DNA of 64,000 bases from Callaeas wilsoni. Lineage: Eukaryota; Chordata; Aves; Passeriformes; Callaeidae. The stretch's first letter is position 1. The number at the start of each line of letters is the position of its first letter. The stretch spans positions 124,001 through 188,000 of the forward strand of contig VWPU01003223.1 of NCBI GenBank assembly GCA_013398955.1. The letters run 5' to 3'. Of the stretch, positions 25,101-39,279 are shown piece after piece. Position numbers and translations under genes: made by a program. Under the pieces are notes generated by a model. That model saw only the letters and a list, made by a program, of their open reading frames with translations. It did no database searches and was not told the origin of the DNA.

Positions 25101-28100
25101 GTTGGAAAATCTCAAGAAGCAAGGACTAAAGTTACTTCCACACTTGCCTTGTGCATCTGTACCATAGAAGCAGATAATAATTCTCTAATGTAGGTCCTTG
25201 TCTTGAAAGAGAATGAACAGTTGCTGTGGGACTGGTGTTTTCTATGGGGGTAGATAGACCTCTGTGAGATGGGAAAAGCTTCTGGTGGAGACATGGAGGG
25301 TTTCGCTCTGGTGAATAAGAGAAGCTGAAGCAGCCTAACAAGAGGAGAGAGAGAAAGCACCTTGCATTGAGTTCATGTTTACAAAACTGAAATATTTCCA
25401 AAACCTACTGTAAAATGGAGATAAAATAATATGTAAGGTTAAATTAAGAAAATCTTATTTTTTCTTCTACACCAAATTAATTTTGGCTTCTACTCAGTTT
25501 TTTGGATTATTATCAGCATGACAATATTAGTAGTTAATGACATCCTTGATGCTTTTGTAAAGCCTAAATATTCAATTGTAATACTAAATCAAGTGATTAT
25601 GGTATCTTGCCATTCTGAGCTCTCAGTGGAAATCTACTGTCAGTGATGGTATGAATGAATATGAGGAATACTCCTGAATGAATGAAGTAAAATATGTTTT
25701 ACAACAGATGTTGCTGTGAAATAAAATATTTTGATTTAAGAAAAAACACTTCAGGTGTTATTTTAAATTAGTTAATAATACTTAGCAAAAACACAGTGCC
25801 TTCAAAGACATACTGTCATTGAAAATTGTTTTAATGATAGTTTTTTGGTCAGCTGTAGTAGCTGTTTTCTTTTAAAGGAAAGCTGTAATGGCAATTTATA
25901 TATATATTTAAGTATAGTGAGTCTCTCTGACAGAAATGTGAAAGTCAACAAGATAGGATAGGTTGACATAAGAAAAACAGTGCTAATGAATAATAATATG
26001 CATTATGCCATTAATGATAACTCGTCCCTTACAGTGCAGGAAAACAAAGGAGAGGTCAGCAGAGAGAAAAGAATGAACAAAAATGTGTTTATATATACGG
26101 AGCTTTCCTCTCTTCCTCCTCCTCAGGCATCCTACATCTGAAATTCTTTCTCTTATTAGGAAACTAATTATACAGAGGTTGCCAACCCAGTTCTCTTTCA
26201 AGTATTAACACAGTGGAGCATCTTTCTCAGTCCAGGTACTAATTAGCAGTCACCTAGTTGCAAGGCCAGCACAATCCTGCTGATATTTTGCTCAGAGAGC
26301 ATTGATTTGAACCAGAGCAGTAGAAGAGTTCACATTAATTCCTGTTGAAATTTTTTTAGTTCATCATATGCCTGATTTCCCCTGTAGTACGTTACTTTTT
26401 CTCATGCCCCCTGTCTCTATGCTAATTACTGCTTATTTTGCTATCTGCTGTGTGAAGTCATTCACTGAGCTCATGGTTCTGTGAGATGTGCAGTCTTCCC
26501 TCCCTTTGGGTGAGGGATTACCACCATTAATACCTCCACTCAAGTCTGGGGACTGTTTTGGGTGAAGCAGCCATGAGCTAGAGGAACAGTCAGTCCTTCC
26601 TCTATGAAGAGTTGAACGTGCATTTGGTAGTCCATGTGATGGTAAATAGATAAGCTTCTTTAGTAAACCAGTTCTGGCCAAATCACCATAGTCTAGAAGG
26701 TTCCTGTTTTTAATGCTTGTGGAAAGCCAGAGGTTAATTAACTTCACTACTCTTGAAAACAGAAAATCTCTGCAGCAGCTACTGACTATATCTTTAATTA
26801 TTGCATGCTCTGGAATCAGAACTGTATCTGGTTTATGAAGTCAGCGCTGTTTCAATGGCAAAATTAATTTATTGAAATGAAATTTTAAAACTTAGCACTT
26901 GAGTGTATTGTTGGCCTTGCTAGTCATAAATGACTGACATGCTCTGATGTGTTCCCTTCCCTTTCTCAATCCTTATTTATCCATGGACTGTAATTGGTTA
27001 GTAGGACACTCATGCCAAGAAGGATCTTCATTGCTCTCACGGCCTGGTCATGTGTTCATGTATGAACACACAATGTCCTGTGCCTGAAATCAATGTTAAG
27101 ATTTCCTCAAAATTCTGTAGCAGACATTCTACAAAAATGACCATTCTCTAAATTTGTAGAAAAGAAATGGAGAAAAGGAAAGAGAATCATATGTGGAAAA
27201 AACTTCCATGAAACAAAGTTATTTAAAATCAGAGAAATATTTAAATACTTTCAGGGTTTGTTCTTACAGTTTGCCTCTTTCCATTTTATTCTAATGGTAT
27301 ATATTGTGTGGAGATGGCACTTGCTGGTATTGTCTACTAGAGTACTGAACAAAGTCCTGGTAAAATGAGCAGTCTCCTAGAAACTTGCGGTTCTGCACCA
27401 AGCCTTTTCTGAGTCTGCTTATGAAACATCACATGTTCCACTTTTCACTGTTGAGAGAAGTCTGTACTATGCTTAAGAAAGTCAATGTCATAGGAGAAGT
27501 GCTTGCAGCAGTTTCTGAATTTTCTTTTCAAACAAGAGTGGCTCGTGTATTTAACTATTAAATTCTTTAATTATTTATAGATTTGGAACCAAATATTCAT
27601 GTCTCTCTGTAAATGATTCTTCAGGATATCAAAGATTTCTCCCCATGCGTCTTGAAGCATGGACTGCTTCACGGTAATGCTTTCTGTTGAAACTCTGCAT
27701 TAGATGGCTGTCTTGTTAAATCCTTATTATCACTGCTTTGTTTCATCCTGTGCAAAACAAGAAGTCATAATTCTCAATGTACATTTTTCAGAGCCTCTGG
27801 TGGTTGGTTTCAGAGTTTTGGAAAACTGATAAAAATTTTGGAGGGCTTTTAGGAGGAGAAAGGGGAAGGCAACAGGTGATTTAGGTGAGTGCCAGACTTG
27901 GCTGGGTGCTGTATGACTTTATATACTTACATGAACTCTTTTCTGTGTACTGTTATGTGTATGTAATTGTTCATGGTGGATGTAGAAGTAAGTTTGGTGA
28001 TTTCTTTTGATCTCAGTTGTGCCCTGGGCTATTCAGTAAGTGGGACAACATTGCAGCAGTAGCAGTGTCAGGATGCAGAATCAATGTATGCCAGCAGCAG

Positions 28101-29739
28101 GAGACAGCCACAATGCAGGGATGGTTTTCCAGAAGCATTTTTGAGGGACTCCATTCTTCTTGTCTCAGTTTCAGTGGATAAATAACAGACCGTTAAAAGA
28201 GGCTTTATTAGTCACTGGCCATTCTGCTGTCAGGCTAGAAGACATGGGAAGTGACCCATTTCCCACTTCTCTAGGTAACGTTTCTTTTTCAAGAGTGCTG
28301 CTTATATTTTTGTTCATTTTTATAGAGAAATACATGAAGCTTATAGGATGGTTTCCCCACTTCTCCCCTGAGTAGTGTGCTTGTTTTAAAATACACAAAT
28401 AAATGAAAAATTGTTATTCTATTAGTTGGTTTGGTTCTCTCTAGTTATTCTTTGGGATTTAAAATGTGCAGTTTTGCATGTTCATATATACAGAAGTACA
28501 TGCTTGTAGTGATTGAAGGCTTTTTTAATGGTGTGGAAAATTTTTCTTTAAACTTTGCCACCCATAAAAATTGGTATAGTTTACATTCAGAGTTGTCTGC
28601 TGTTTTTTGTTGTTGTCTGTGGTTTTGTGGGCTTTGGAGATCAACTTCATGCTACTACAATTGTTGGCAGGTATTCAAGCCTTAAAATAATTGCCCATCT
28701 GTGTAACTCTCAGTGAAAAATTAACCATTCAGAAAGAGTAGCTGTGACATAATTTGAAGTCTGATTTGACAACATGTAAGATAACAGAGGAAAGTGAGAG
28801 GTAACATAATACACAGTCTATCAAGTAAGATTGTTCATGCATCTCTGAATTAATGATTCACAGAAATGGCAACTTCAAGAATAAAGAGCCTAAAAAATCC
28901 AAGCAGAATTTAAAGAAAACTCTGAACATGAAAGAAGATGTAATCAAATGTTTCCTAGCAGAAAGAACTGTACAGAGAAGAATGCAAAATTTTCATGTGT
29001 TAAGGGATGGGTGGGGGGTTGGAAGGAGCTGGAGAGGAAAAGAAAAAGTAGTATTTGAGAGAAATAGGGAGAGAAAAAGTGTTCTTGCTGTCTGCGGGTA
29101 GCCAAACTTTGTGAGAATCAACTTTCTGATAAACTGCTGTTTTTGATCAATGATTAAAGGAAGATAATACCAGGAAATATCTTTCTCTGAACCCTTAAAC
29201 CTTGTAACTCATTACTTTGATGAATGTCAAAATGCTGATATGGATTTCTTCTGCAGCTATGTGTCTGAATGTTACCTGTTTGCTCTAGTTCATTCAGGGT
29301 GAACTGAAAAAAAAAAGTCACCTCTGATGGGGTGGTCAGTGCTGCGTATGGCATCCTCCTGTGCCTGAAGAGTATAGACTGGACAGGAATTTCTGTCTCT
29401 TCAGATACCAAAACTCTTTACCATTAACGATTCCACTGCCCCACCTGTATTACAAGCTAATGTTTCTTCAGGGTCTTGAGGTTGGACCTACCACTGGAGA
29501 AACTGGGATGGTTAAGGACAGAGAAGTAGGCTTAGATGTGACTGGTTGCATGTCCCTGAATCAAGCACGGCAGAGATGTATGATTTGGTTGTTGAAGCCC
29601 CAGCTCTGTCCTGCCTCCAGGTTATGGAGTACTTTGAGGCGTTTGAAGGACCTTTGGCTGCACCAGAAACTCCAGTTATGTCAAAATTGAATACTCTTGT
29701 TTCCTCTGTGTTTGAAAAATATATCTTCCCAATTGGCTC
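19109..29739. other. Unique AT-rich non-coding DNA
   Basis: I recognise no gene, RNA gene or transposon family across this 10.6 kb. Local structure includes a duplicated palindromic 14-mer at 22092-22142, a 9-bp-arm palindrome at 27051-27070 and TA runs near 25898. Splice-site pairs bounding possible short exons exist (for example 24198-24233, minus), but such pairs are common by chance. The open frames (up to about 109 codons, 29361-29690) have no recognisable domain. Confidence 0.5.
22092..22142. repeat. Duplicated palindromic 14-mer GTGGCCTGGCCACA
   Basis: GTGGCCTGGCCACA occurs at 22092-22105 and again at 22128-22141. The second copy is extended to a 19-base sequence, CATGTGGCCTGGCCACATG (22124-22142), that is perfectly symmetric around its central T. 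The 22 bases between them are not repeated. Confidence 0.85.
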
Positions 29740-30268
29740 TGCTGTTTTCCTGCTTTAGCCCCAGGCAGAAGCCCAGCCCCAGGCAGCCCCTCCTCTGCTC
29801 CCTCACGAGCCAGATCAGGAATAGAACTGGAAAACAAAAAATGAGAAAACTCATGGGTTGAGATAAAAATAGTTTAATAGGGAAAGCAGAAACAGTGCAC
29901 AAAAGCAAAGCAAAATAAGGAATACATTCATTGCTTCCCATGGGCAGGTGATTGTTCAGGGACTTGGGAAGACAAATGACATCACTCTGGACGTCCCCCC
30001 CTCTTCTCCCATCTTTATATAGCAAGTATGAGCTGTATAGTATGGTATATCCCTTTGATCATCTCTGTCATCTCCCCACTTCTTGTGCACCGCCAGACAC
30101 TTACTGGTGGGGTGTGGTGGGGTGAGAAGCAGAAAAGGCCTCAGCTCCATGTAAACGGTGCTCAGTATTAACTAAAACATCCCTGTTTTGTCTTCAGCTC
30201 AAATCAAAAACACAGTCCTATACCAGTTACTCTGAAAAAAATTAATTCTACCCCATCCAAAACCAGCA
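29740..30268 (-). mobile_element. Solitary endogenous retrovirus LTR (avian ERVL-like), about 0.53 kb
   Basis: Minus-strand LTR beginning with TGCTGG at 30268 and ending near 29740 (29751 is an alternative end). I recognise it as an avian LTR family from the order of landmarks read on the minus strand: an early GGATGGGGTAGAATTAAT block, GGCCTTTTCTGCTTCTCAC near 30140, a TATA box GCTATATAAAG at about 30013-30022, GTCTTCCCAAG near 29970, and a poly(A) signal ATTAAA at 29873-29878. A CTCAACCCATGAG block follows the poly(A) site. No retroviral coding sequence adjoins it and there is no partner LTR, so it is a solo LTR. Ends and target site duplication are not certain. Confidence 0.85.
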
Positions 30269-32333
30269 GAACTATGCATCTCTAAAGTGAAAGGTGGGGC
30301 TTGAACTGGTGGGGAAAAGCCATGTCTTTAGCAGTCTGAGATGACTGTATAACCACAGCCTGACTGTTTGTCCTTCTCACTTCCTGGATTTGACAGGAAA
30401 TTCATTTGAGACATGAGCAATATTTTTCTGTCCGTTTAGTAAATAACCCAAAATAATTTGGGAAAGTGTCTTGGGAAAGGCATCTTCTACTCTGTTAAAT
30501 TGTCTCTGCAATGAACTTTCCTGTAATACTAAAGGTTTGGATTCCGTCATGTTCCAGAAATGCTTAGATGTGAAATGTCTGTAATTTGTAAATGATGTGT
30601 TATTTTATATGTGTGTGTGATATAGTCTGACATATGACTCACATCTAAAAGCATATGTTCACAAACTGCCAGAGAAAAAGCATTTCCATGCCAGGCCAGT
30701 GGCTGATCTTCAGATCTACCAATTCATGTATATCCTGTTTCCTCTCGTGCTTTGCTTAAATGCTCTGGTGCATTTGGGTTTCTGAAAGGTTATTTGTGTA
30801 TATAGGAAGGTGTGCATATGTGTGTGTGTGAGTAGGCATATATATATATATGGATCTTACAAGGACAGGAGTATAAATGTATTTATGCATGCTAGATCCA
30901 ATATGCAGCCTTCATGGCTTGAACCATTGCTAGTAAAATCTGTCATCTACAAAACATGAAATGCATGAGGAAAATAAAAAATCCCAAGGAACTGCACTTG
31001 TTAACGAAAAAATAAATTTGTCCATGTACTGATTTATGGATTTGCATATTTTTGTTAAACACCAAATTTGTGAATTTTGAAACAGTTTTAAATTATTTTC
31101 TTCATTACATTTTTTTGTGAAGGTTAACTTGTTGCATTAAGTAAAGAGAGTAAATTGTTGAAAGGAGTAAATGATGGAGAAACGCTTGAATAGTTTTACA
31201 GATTAGTCACCAGAGTTCCAGTAAGGGAGAAGGAGAAAGCACAGCTCCACTTCAAACCATTGTTGCTTTTCAGGTGCTTTGATCAGTGTGTCAGTTCCAA
31301 TGACAGCTTCAATAGCTTGGCTCTGTGCAGGATTTTGTAACAGCAGCACATAGAGAATATGTGTATTAATTATATATATATATAAAAAGTTAATTATACA
31401 GTGTGTTAATTTAAATATTGCCACCTTATTTTCTCATTTCCACGTCCAGGAAGTTATGTTGTGGACAGCAGAGATTACAGTGGAATAGTAATGATTGGTT
31501 ACTGCTTCATGTTTATTAAGATTGTAGATTCTTAATTTTTTTTTTTCTTTAATACATTGTGCATGCTAAACTATTTGAGATGGTGCACAAGGTGGAGTGT
31601 AAAGACCAAGCAAACTTATGTTTTATGTATGAGTTGTTCTGTCATTAACCAGAAATGTTTGAGCAACTTGCACATGCCCTGTGTAGCTAGAATAGGCATC
31701 CACACAGTGATTATAACCAAATAAGAGGCTTACCTTGACATCAAATTTGCTTGCACTCACTTAGCAAAATTATTTTGATAGTATATGGCTGTGTTTCATT
31801 ACTTATCTCTTGGGAACAAGAGTGATGCTTATCAGAAATGGTGTTTTGTTTCAGCATCTACACAAACTACAAAAAGTGGGCTACTTTGGAGGTCTGCAGT
31901 AGCAGAGGTGTCACTGCAGTACTGTAACTACTGTGTTAATCGTGTGAGTTTGGTCCACTGGTGTTTGAGGTATATTGAATGTATGTGCACAGCAAACAAT
32001 GAATTTTTGAACTTCTGGAATGTGCAAATATTTTAGCAAACTAAGCCACATTCCAATTTAACATGAGATGTTAAATTAATGAGAGCTGTAATGTCCCACC
32101 ACCAAAAATTACACATGAGCTTCCTTCCACTTATACAAACAAAATCAATAAATCAGTGAGAAATTTTCATTTGAGAACAAAGGGAGGATAATGTCGGTCC
32201 TTGATTGTTGGATTATATGACTGACAAGCCCTAAGGCCAAATAAAACCCATTTGTAACATTGGGTTATGCTCTGAGCAATGTAACCTGCTAATGTAGCTG
32301 TAAACCTGTTTCTTTTCTTGATATACTTAATTT
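30269..32333. other. Unique AT-rich non-coding DNA
   Basis: No gene or transposon recognised. Short TG and TA simple runs lie at about 30808-30852 and a TA run at 31368-31384. Confidence 0.6.
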
Positions 32334-32375
32334 AGAATCATAGAATTAAGGTTGGGTGAGCCCAGATTAGGTCAG
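32334..32375 (-). mobile_element. Tiny CR1 3' tail fragment
   Basis: TAGAATCATAGAATTAAGGTTGG at 32334-32356 is the antisense of the CR1 terminal octamer repeats and the first bases of its 3' UTR. Similarity fades within about 20 bases after that, so it is either an extremely truncated insertion or a badly decayed one. The right end is a guess. Confidence 0.55.
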
Positions 32376-34084
32376 GAAAATGTTCTGTTTCATCTCTAAA
32401 ATAGTCCACATCAGCATATTTCTCTCTGCCTCATGACCTTCAGGTGGAGACTGTTGCAGGTGATGCCTCTAAGGAGAAATTTCTGTTTCAGAAAGGTTAA
32501 GGTGGTGCCTCCATTGCTTATAGGTCATTAACCCAGTTGGTGCCAGGCTTCTCCTGTGACTGCGGGTAAACACGAACCATCTCTGGTGTCTCGTTGTTAT
32601 TGCCTCCTCTTCAGCCCCCAGCACACCAGATGGCTCGGGCAGTGTGTGCTGTGAAAGCAAATGGATCTGCCACCATCTTCCATCTCTGCAGCAGGAGAGG
32701 CTGCTCCTGGGACTGGCACTCAGCAAAGTCCAGGGTCACCTCCTGACCCCAGGCTGTGGCTCACAGAGTTGCTGTACCATACAGCAGGAATGCTGTTGTC
32801 TTTCTAGGGTTTGTACAGCTACATCTAGGTGTCAACATAGATAAATTTTTACTTTTCATTGCCTTTCAGAACATGGCAAGTCATAATTTAGTTATTAAAA
32901 ATATCAGGTACAGTGTACATGAACTGTGTGAAAGGAATTGGAGAAAATTTTTTTTTAAAAGCCGACTTGTAAAGAGCTTAATATAAATATTTTAATGAAA
33001 TAATTAAAATGTAAGAATGCCATAGGAGAATCTCAGTAGCATAATTCCTACATATAGTATTCCATGATAGCAAAATAGAATAACGCCATACAGAAAAGAT
33101 ATGGGACACTCCACAGGGAGTAGGAATAGAGACTGTGACTGTGGAAGTATTTAGATGACTTTTCAGAGGAAATTGCAAGAGAAACTGTTGAGAGAGTAAA
33201 CTCATTTTGTGAAATTATAATCCATTACACCATCTGGGAATGTGCACAGTTCCAGCTGAGCAAGACGTCTTAGTGGTTTGGTCTGATAAATGCTAACTCA
33301 TTGTAAAATACCATTTTCCTGATGCTGTTAAATTATTTCTTCTGTTGAGAGGAAAAAATAGACATAAATATACGTAGCTTTATGTCTGAAAAAGAGAGTA
33401 GTAAGAGTAGAGAATAATTGAAAATATTTTCAGTACCTTGATTTGCTGAAAATTCATCATTTATCAGGAAAGCTAATTAATGTCTTAACTACATTGCACT
33501 ACATGAACTACATTGATTTAAATGTTGGACACAAAATGTGTATTTTCATTTATGTATTTTAAAAGAAGTTGATAAAATTTGCTGTGATATAGGATGTCTA
33601 AAAATGGCCTCTGCAAAATCGTAATTTTCAATATATTCCTAGTCCAGCATGTATCAGAGGGCCTGAATCAAGTCTTTAAAAACAAATGGATTAGGTTTAA
33701 ATTAACAGTAAGTGAGAAATAAGAAGTTTGCAGATCCTGGCTTTTGGATGCACTTCAGCCCCAATAAGTTACCATTGCCAAGGCAATTCCTTTTTCTCAT
33801 GGGTTAGCAAAATGGGAAAAGCTCTGACCTTCTGGATAACAAAAGCTTTAGCAATCAAATGTGACTATGTTAGTGTGCACTAATAGTTGTACAGAATGCA
33901 ATTTATTTTTCATTAGTACACTGTGCACATAATTTCAAATTGCATTGTTTATAATAAAATACTTATGATGGTTACAGGTGCTTTGCATGTGGAGCCTCTA
34001 AAGAGTGTTGTTAATCCAGATATTTATGTCTTTTTAAACTTGGTTTGTTACATCAGTAGATAATTTTGGGAAAGAACAGCTGCT

Positions 34085-34600
34085 GGTTTGTGCCCTGACG
34101 CATCCCTGAAGCCATCTCAGAAGTTGGCTTGAGGCCCGGTCTGTCCCTTGCCAAGAGCTTCTGGGGACTGGGTGTTCTCTCGGTCAGCCGCTGCTGCCCC
34201 AGCGCCGTGTGCACCTGCGCAGCACGTGGCGGCCTTTGTAACCATTTTCTCCATCAAAAAACATCTCCATCGTACACAAATTCCTTTCAACGCACGCTTC
34301 TATTCACCAAAGATATTTTATGCAAAACACTGAACAAAATGGATCCCCTCTCAGTTCTGCCTGCTTTTCGTGTTCCCATTGGGCTCTGCCTCTCACCCAT
34401 TCCTTTGGTGTTTGTCCCAGCCAGCCCAGCGCTCCCCAGGGTTCTGGGCTCTGGTGTCCCTCCTGCCTGAGAAGGGCCAGAGGGTTTCCTGATCCTCGCC
34501 TTCCGAGCTCACAAAGGTGCAGGAGGTCCCTCTTGCCCCTAGTGCTCTTTGGGGGAGGAGGGGAGGGAGATGAGGGGTGTTAGCTGTGGCCTGCAGGAGA
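34085..34600. other. GC- and CpG-enriched patch in AT-rich DNA
   Basis: CpG dinucleotides, rare elsewhere in the window, cluster here (for example CTCGGTCAGCCGCTGC near 34180, AGCGCCGTG near 34201, and GCGCAGCACGTGGCGGC near 34217), with further ones to about 34505. It includes an E-box-type CACGTG at about 34222. The density is still well below a classic CpG island. There is no accompanying open frame with protein character and no TATA/initiator arrangement that I can defend. It could be a weak or distal promoter, an enhancer or an old gene-conversion GC patch. Confidence 0.45.
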
Positions 34601-37600
34601 TCATGGGAAATACGGAGCAAGATGCAAAATGGGAAGCTGACTGGCTTAACGTTGTTAATTGAAATACGGATTGTAAGCTAGGATTGTAATTGAAATGTTT
34701 TTAATTACCAGCTCTGAAGCACACTGAGTTGAGTCTGTGAGTGAATACCTTTATCTCCTGGGCCAAATTCTCAGTACCAAGTCACGGTGATTTTCAAGGG
34801 TTGCACTGAATGTTGCTGAGAGATGAGAACAGAGAGAATATAGAGAGTATGATGAGAATATAGAGAAGAGAAGTAAGGAAAAAACCCCCAGCTTTGAGGT
34901 TTTGGAAGAATCATGTGGGCAGTTAGGTTTGAATATCTGAAATACGGCATTCCTCTTTTGTTTGATCTTGATTTTCCTTCTAGTGCAACAGGTCCTACTT
35001 ATCTTCGAAGTTGGTTTTGGGAGGAGAGATGTGGCTTATTTGGATTTTTTTTTTTAAGAGAAAAAAATTATTTAAAAAGTAAAATAACAAAATTATGCCT
35101 ATTCTTCTCTTTTTTCTTTGCTTCACTCTTTGGTAGTTTTGTAATGGTCAAATGAGATTTGGTATAAATTTTGCTTGTCATTCATTTTTTCATATTTCCT
35201 CCTGGACTGCTTAAGATCTTTGTTCATAAGGACTGCAAGGTGCTGGATAATACAAAAAATTTAAAAAACCAAAACAAGAATAACCCCCCTCCTCTTATTC
35301 CTTGTAGTCAAGCAGTCCAGCCTTGTGTCTCACTCGCATCAAACAAGCTCTTAGGATATTAATATTGTTAATAACAGTTTTCAAATTGCCTGCTAATATG
35401 TGGAGATGTATAAACACCAGGAGAGCTGAAGGTGATGAATAATAAATAATGTGCCATCAGAAAATATTTAATTACAGTACAAAATTGAGATAGCAAGCCT
35501 TGTGTGCAGGGAGGAGTGAATCAGTAGCAGCAGCTATAATTTATGATAGGTCAAGCCATATATGAAGGAAAAGCTTTCATTTGTAAACGTTGTCAAGCCC
35601 AGGGGGAAGCAATTACTGATGAGAAACAAGTTTCTTTCGTGTCAATCTCATCATGAGGGATTTTTTTTTTGTTTGTTTTTAAATAAGGGCTGCTGCTGCT
35701 TTTTTTCCCCAGAAACCAACAAAAGGAACATGCAGTATAATGTAGATTGAAGAGGAAATTCACCTGTCAGATTCATGAACAAATTAGTACTTATTAAACA
35801 GACCTAAGTCTCTGAGTGTGTTTCTTGCCAAGGGAAGGCTGGGTTTAGTTTCTGAGTGGAGCTCTGAGTCAGTGCAAGCTGCTAGGTGCTATTAAGTGTT
35901 ACCAGACCAGTAAAAGCCTTCAGAAGCGGTGTTGCCACCAAGGCACCCTCTGAGGTGCAAATTTGTCCCGTTTTCTTTTGCTGTGCACATGTAGCAAGCA
36001 AGATTGCCCTTGGCCTGTCCCAGTCTCACATTTGGATCTCTCTGACCATCCCAGCTGCTGTGGCTGACTCTTTCGGTGGAGTAAAACCCAGCATCTGTCT
36101 GTCCTTACCCACCCGGTCACTCCTTCCTTGTGCCCCTGAGGGACTTCCTCCATGCCACAGTCCTGCCTCAGGGAAGGAGACAGAGTCTGGGAGGGCTGGC
36201 TACAGAGACAAATAAATATTTGCTAACCTTTTTGGGGGAAAAATACTTGTAGAATTCTGTTTTGTTTGGCGTGAAAGTGTTTCTGATAGCCTTTTATATG
36301 AATAAAGAGCAAAAAGCACCTTTTAAAAATATTAGTGCTACCTTATGTCTTTGCCATAATTCATTGCTAGTTTTTATCTCAGTAAAAGACTCTCCACCAG
36401 TTCTTTGCTTCTATGAAACTCATGTTTATGTATATGTCTTTGTAAAAGAACTACATAAATAAGATAAATTTAGCTGCTGTGGGACTGTTCTGTGCAGAAT
36501 TTTCTTCATAATTTTTAACAGCATTCTAGAGGGCATGAGGTCTAACTCATTCTCCTTTACAGGAAACATCAGTTTCAATTTGAACAGCTGATAGGTGAAG
36601 CTGTGGATCCAATAAGAAAAATTAACAGGGCATTATTACTAAGAATGTGAAGAAGTAGCCAAACGATTTAATGTGCAACCAGCTGTTTAAAGCCACTTTG
36701 CTACCTTGTGACTTCAAGAGGCTAATGACATGCTAGTTAAAAAAATAATAATTAAAAAAAAAAGCTCCAAGGTAAATCACATAGCAGTATTTCAGAGCAA
36801 TTGAATAGGAACTATTGCAAAGATTGAAAATTATGGGCATGTGGCCCTTAATTTATGTGAATTTAAAGGCCATACGGAGAAGAGCCAACACAGCAGTTGT
36901 AAAGAGAAGTTATGCTTCAGAAATCAGTGTAATTCCCTGATGGTCTCTGCAAGTGTATGTAATAAAAGTCTCTCACTAAAGGCTCTCAAAGATATTAAAT
37001 TCCCATGAAGTAAGAGAATGATCCATTGATTGAAAGATAAAACAGAAAAGGTGTATTAGCTCAGCTGGAGGAGAGAGGGCATCAGTGAAGCCCAATATGG
37101 CTGCAAGGAGCACAACATACTCATACATGATACAGGAAAGAGCTTACATACTGTGGTGATCAATGTTGGATCCAATTCAGTGTAGAGAAATCTTAAATGA
37201 TGCACAAGAGAGGGGAACACATCAAAAGCTCGGAAATAGAAACAGAAATTATTGCAAAAGGAATTAGAAAATAGAGCAAGGAATATCAGCACCAGTTTGT
37301 AGGTCAGTGGTGCTCTCACATTTGAACCGTTCTTCCCTCTCCATTCATAAAGGTGTGGTAGAGCTGAATTAGGTATGGAGAATGAATGGTATGAATTAGA
37401 ATGGAGATTATGGAGCAGTTTACATTCTAGAGAATCCCCACCTTAATTAAATGTGAAGAAATGTATTTTTAAGCTGAGTTTTGTCAGCATTTACCACAGG
37501 TACTTTTCCTGGATTGAAAATACAATAGTTTAATGAGTTTTTACACAAACAGACAAACCCCTATCTCTAAAGAGTTTAGATATGATTTTAAAGTGAATTT

Positions 37601-39255
37601 TCAAGAGAATTGCGCAATTATTAAGCAATCTTGCATCAGACTTCTGGATCTTTAGCTGCTATTCTCACAAGATGTGCCACAGTTCTGCTGAGGGAACCAC
37701 ACAAATATAGTGCATCTTTTAAGATGATGAAAACTAATGCAAGCACAGACGGTGCTGAATTGTAGTCACTGCATGCGTGGCTTGAGCCTCTAGTAGTTTC
37801 TGGAAATATCAAAAGCCCACCTTGCATCCTACCATTTTGGTGGTTTTGTGTGAATTCCTGGCCTCAGATGAAGTGCTGTTTACATTTAAGTTCACCCTTT
37901 AATCAGAGACGAGCACGACAGAAAAATTAAGGAGCTATTTTTGCTAGAGTTGCTTTTGATGTTGGATTCCATGGAGCACAGGGCACTGACATGAGGGAGA
38001 AGAAATGTCGAGAAAGAAAATCTTCTAAGCAAAGCACTTTCAACTTCGTCACCTTTATTATAGTTATGGACTAAACAAGTGAAAGCTTGCTTATTTTGTT
38101 GTTTCCTGGCTTTGCCTGGACTCCTATAGGAGATTGCTGTTTGAGTACAAGTATATTCTTCTCTCTGTTGCTGCTTCATGTTTGGTTTTGTTCCATCGGG
38201 ATGGTTTTTTTCTTAACAATCTGCTCCACTGGCTGCTATCCAGGTAAATGCTTACATCTAGCAAATAGCAAAGCCATTTTCCCTTTAAGAATTAATATAT
38301 TGAAGGTTGTGGGGAGACAGATGGACGAATTTAAATAAGTGCATACCATTTAAATAGACATGGACAATGTGTGTGGTGTGGAAGATGGAGAGCAAGGGGC
38401 AGCTGCATCAAATGGAGGACATTTTCAGGGCTGGCTGTAGACCAGGACATTTGCAGGCTCAGATGCAGACCTGGTGGAAGTATATCTAGATGTCATGGAA
38501 GAAAGAAAGTATATAGGCACATCTGGCTTCTACCAGCCTCTTTGATCCTTCCTGCTAGCAAAGATAGCTATTTTGAGATGAGGAGAGTATGAGACCTTTA
38601 ATGTTCACCAATAAGTCCCAGCTTTTTTGCTTCAGTGTCTTCAGTGAAAGCCTTTTAAATTAAAATTCTGTTCCTATTTCAGCATGGTTGGAAATGAAAC
38701 TTGCTAAAATCTGATGAATAGGCTCTACCAGCTTTCTTTGCTCCATGTTTGATTGATTTGGTTCCTTGCTTGCATAGCCTGTTTAATATCTCAGATACTA
38801 ATTTCTTTTCTGTGTGTTGACATGCACTCTGCAGCACATCTTCTGGTATTCAGCTATTACACATATGATAAATGAACGCTGTAATGTCAGGTATACTGAA
38901 AATCAATACTGTTAATATGCAAACAAATAGGTCCAGACCTGTAACCTTGTCTAAAGGGAAAGCATCTCAGTAAATACAGGAATCAAAACCTTCATGATTT
39001 TGTGTTACCTTGTGAAATTTGCGTTCAGAATGATAATTCAGGCTAATGGCTTCATGGTCCCGTGGGGCAGCTGAAATAGATTCTGAAATGGCAGAAGAAA
39101 AGGGTATAGTAAATAAATGCAATGAGCTGTCAAAGAATATTTCTGCATTAAACAAGTCTCTGAACCTTTTTGTGCTTCATAATCTGACCTTTACTAGCTG
39201 CTCTGTTTTTTGCCTGAATCAGATCATGAAGTGAAACACATGAGCTACAAAATAA

Positions 39256-39279
39256 AAAATAATAACAATAATAATAAAC
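39256..39279 (+). repeat. AAT/ATA simple repeat
   Basis: A short imperfect run of AATAAT/AACAAT triplets is seen directly. It is a minor microsatellite. Confidence 0.75.

Noticed and set aside
29681..30025. 114-codon minus-strand open frame in the second LTR
   Set aside because: It crosses the TATA and poly(A) regions of a solo LTR and resembles no retroviral protein.
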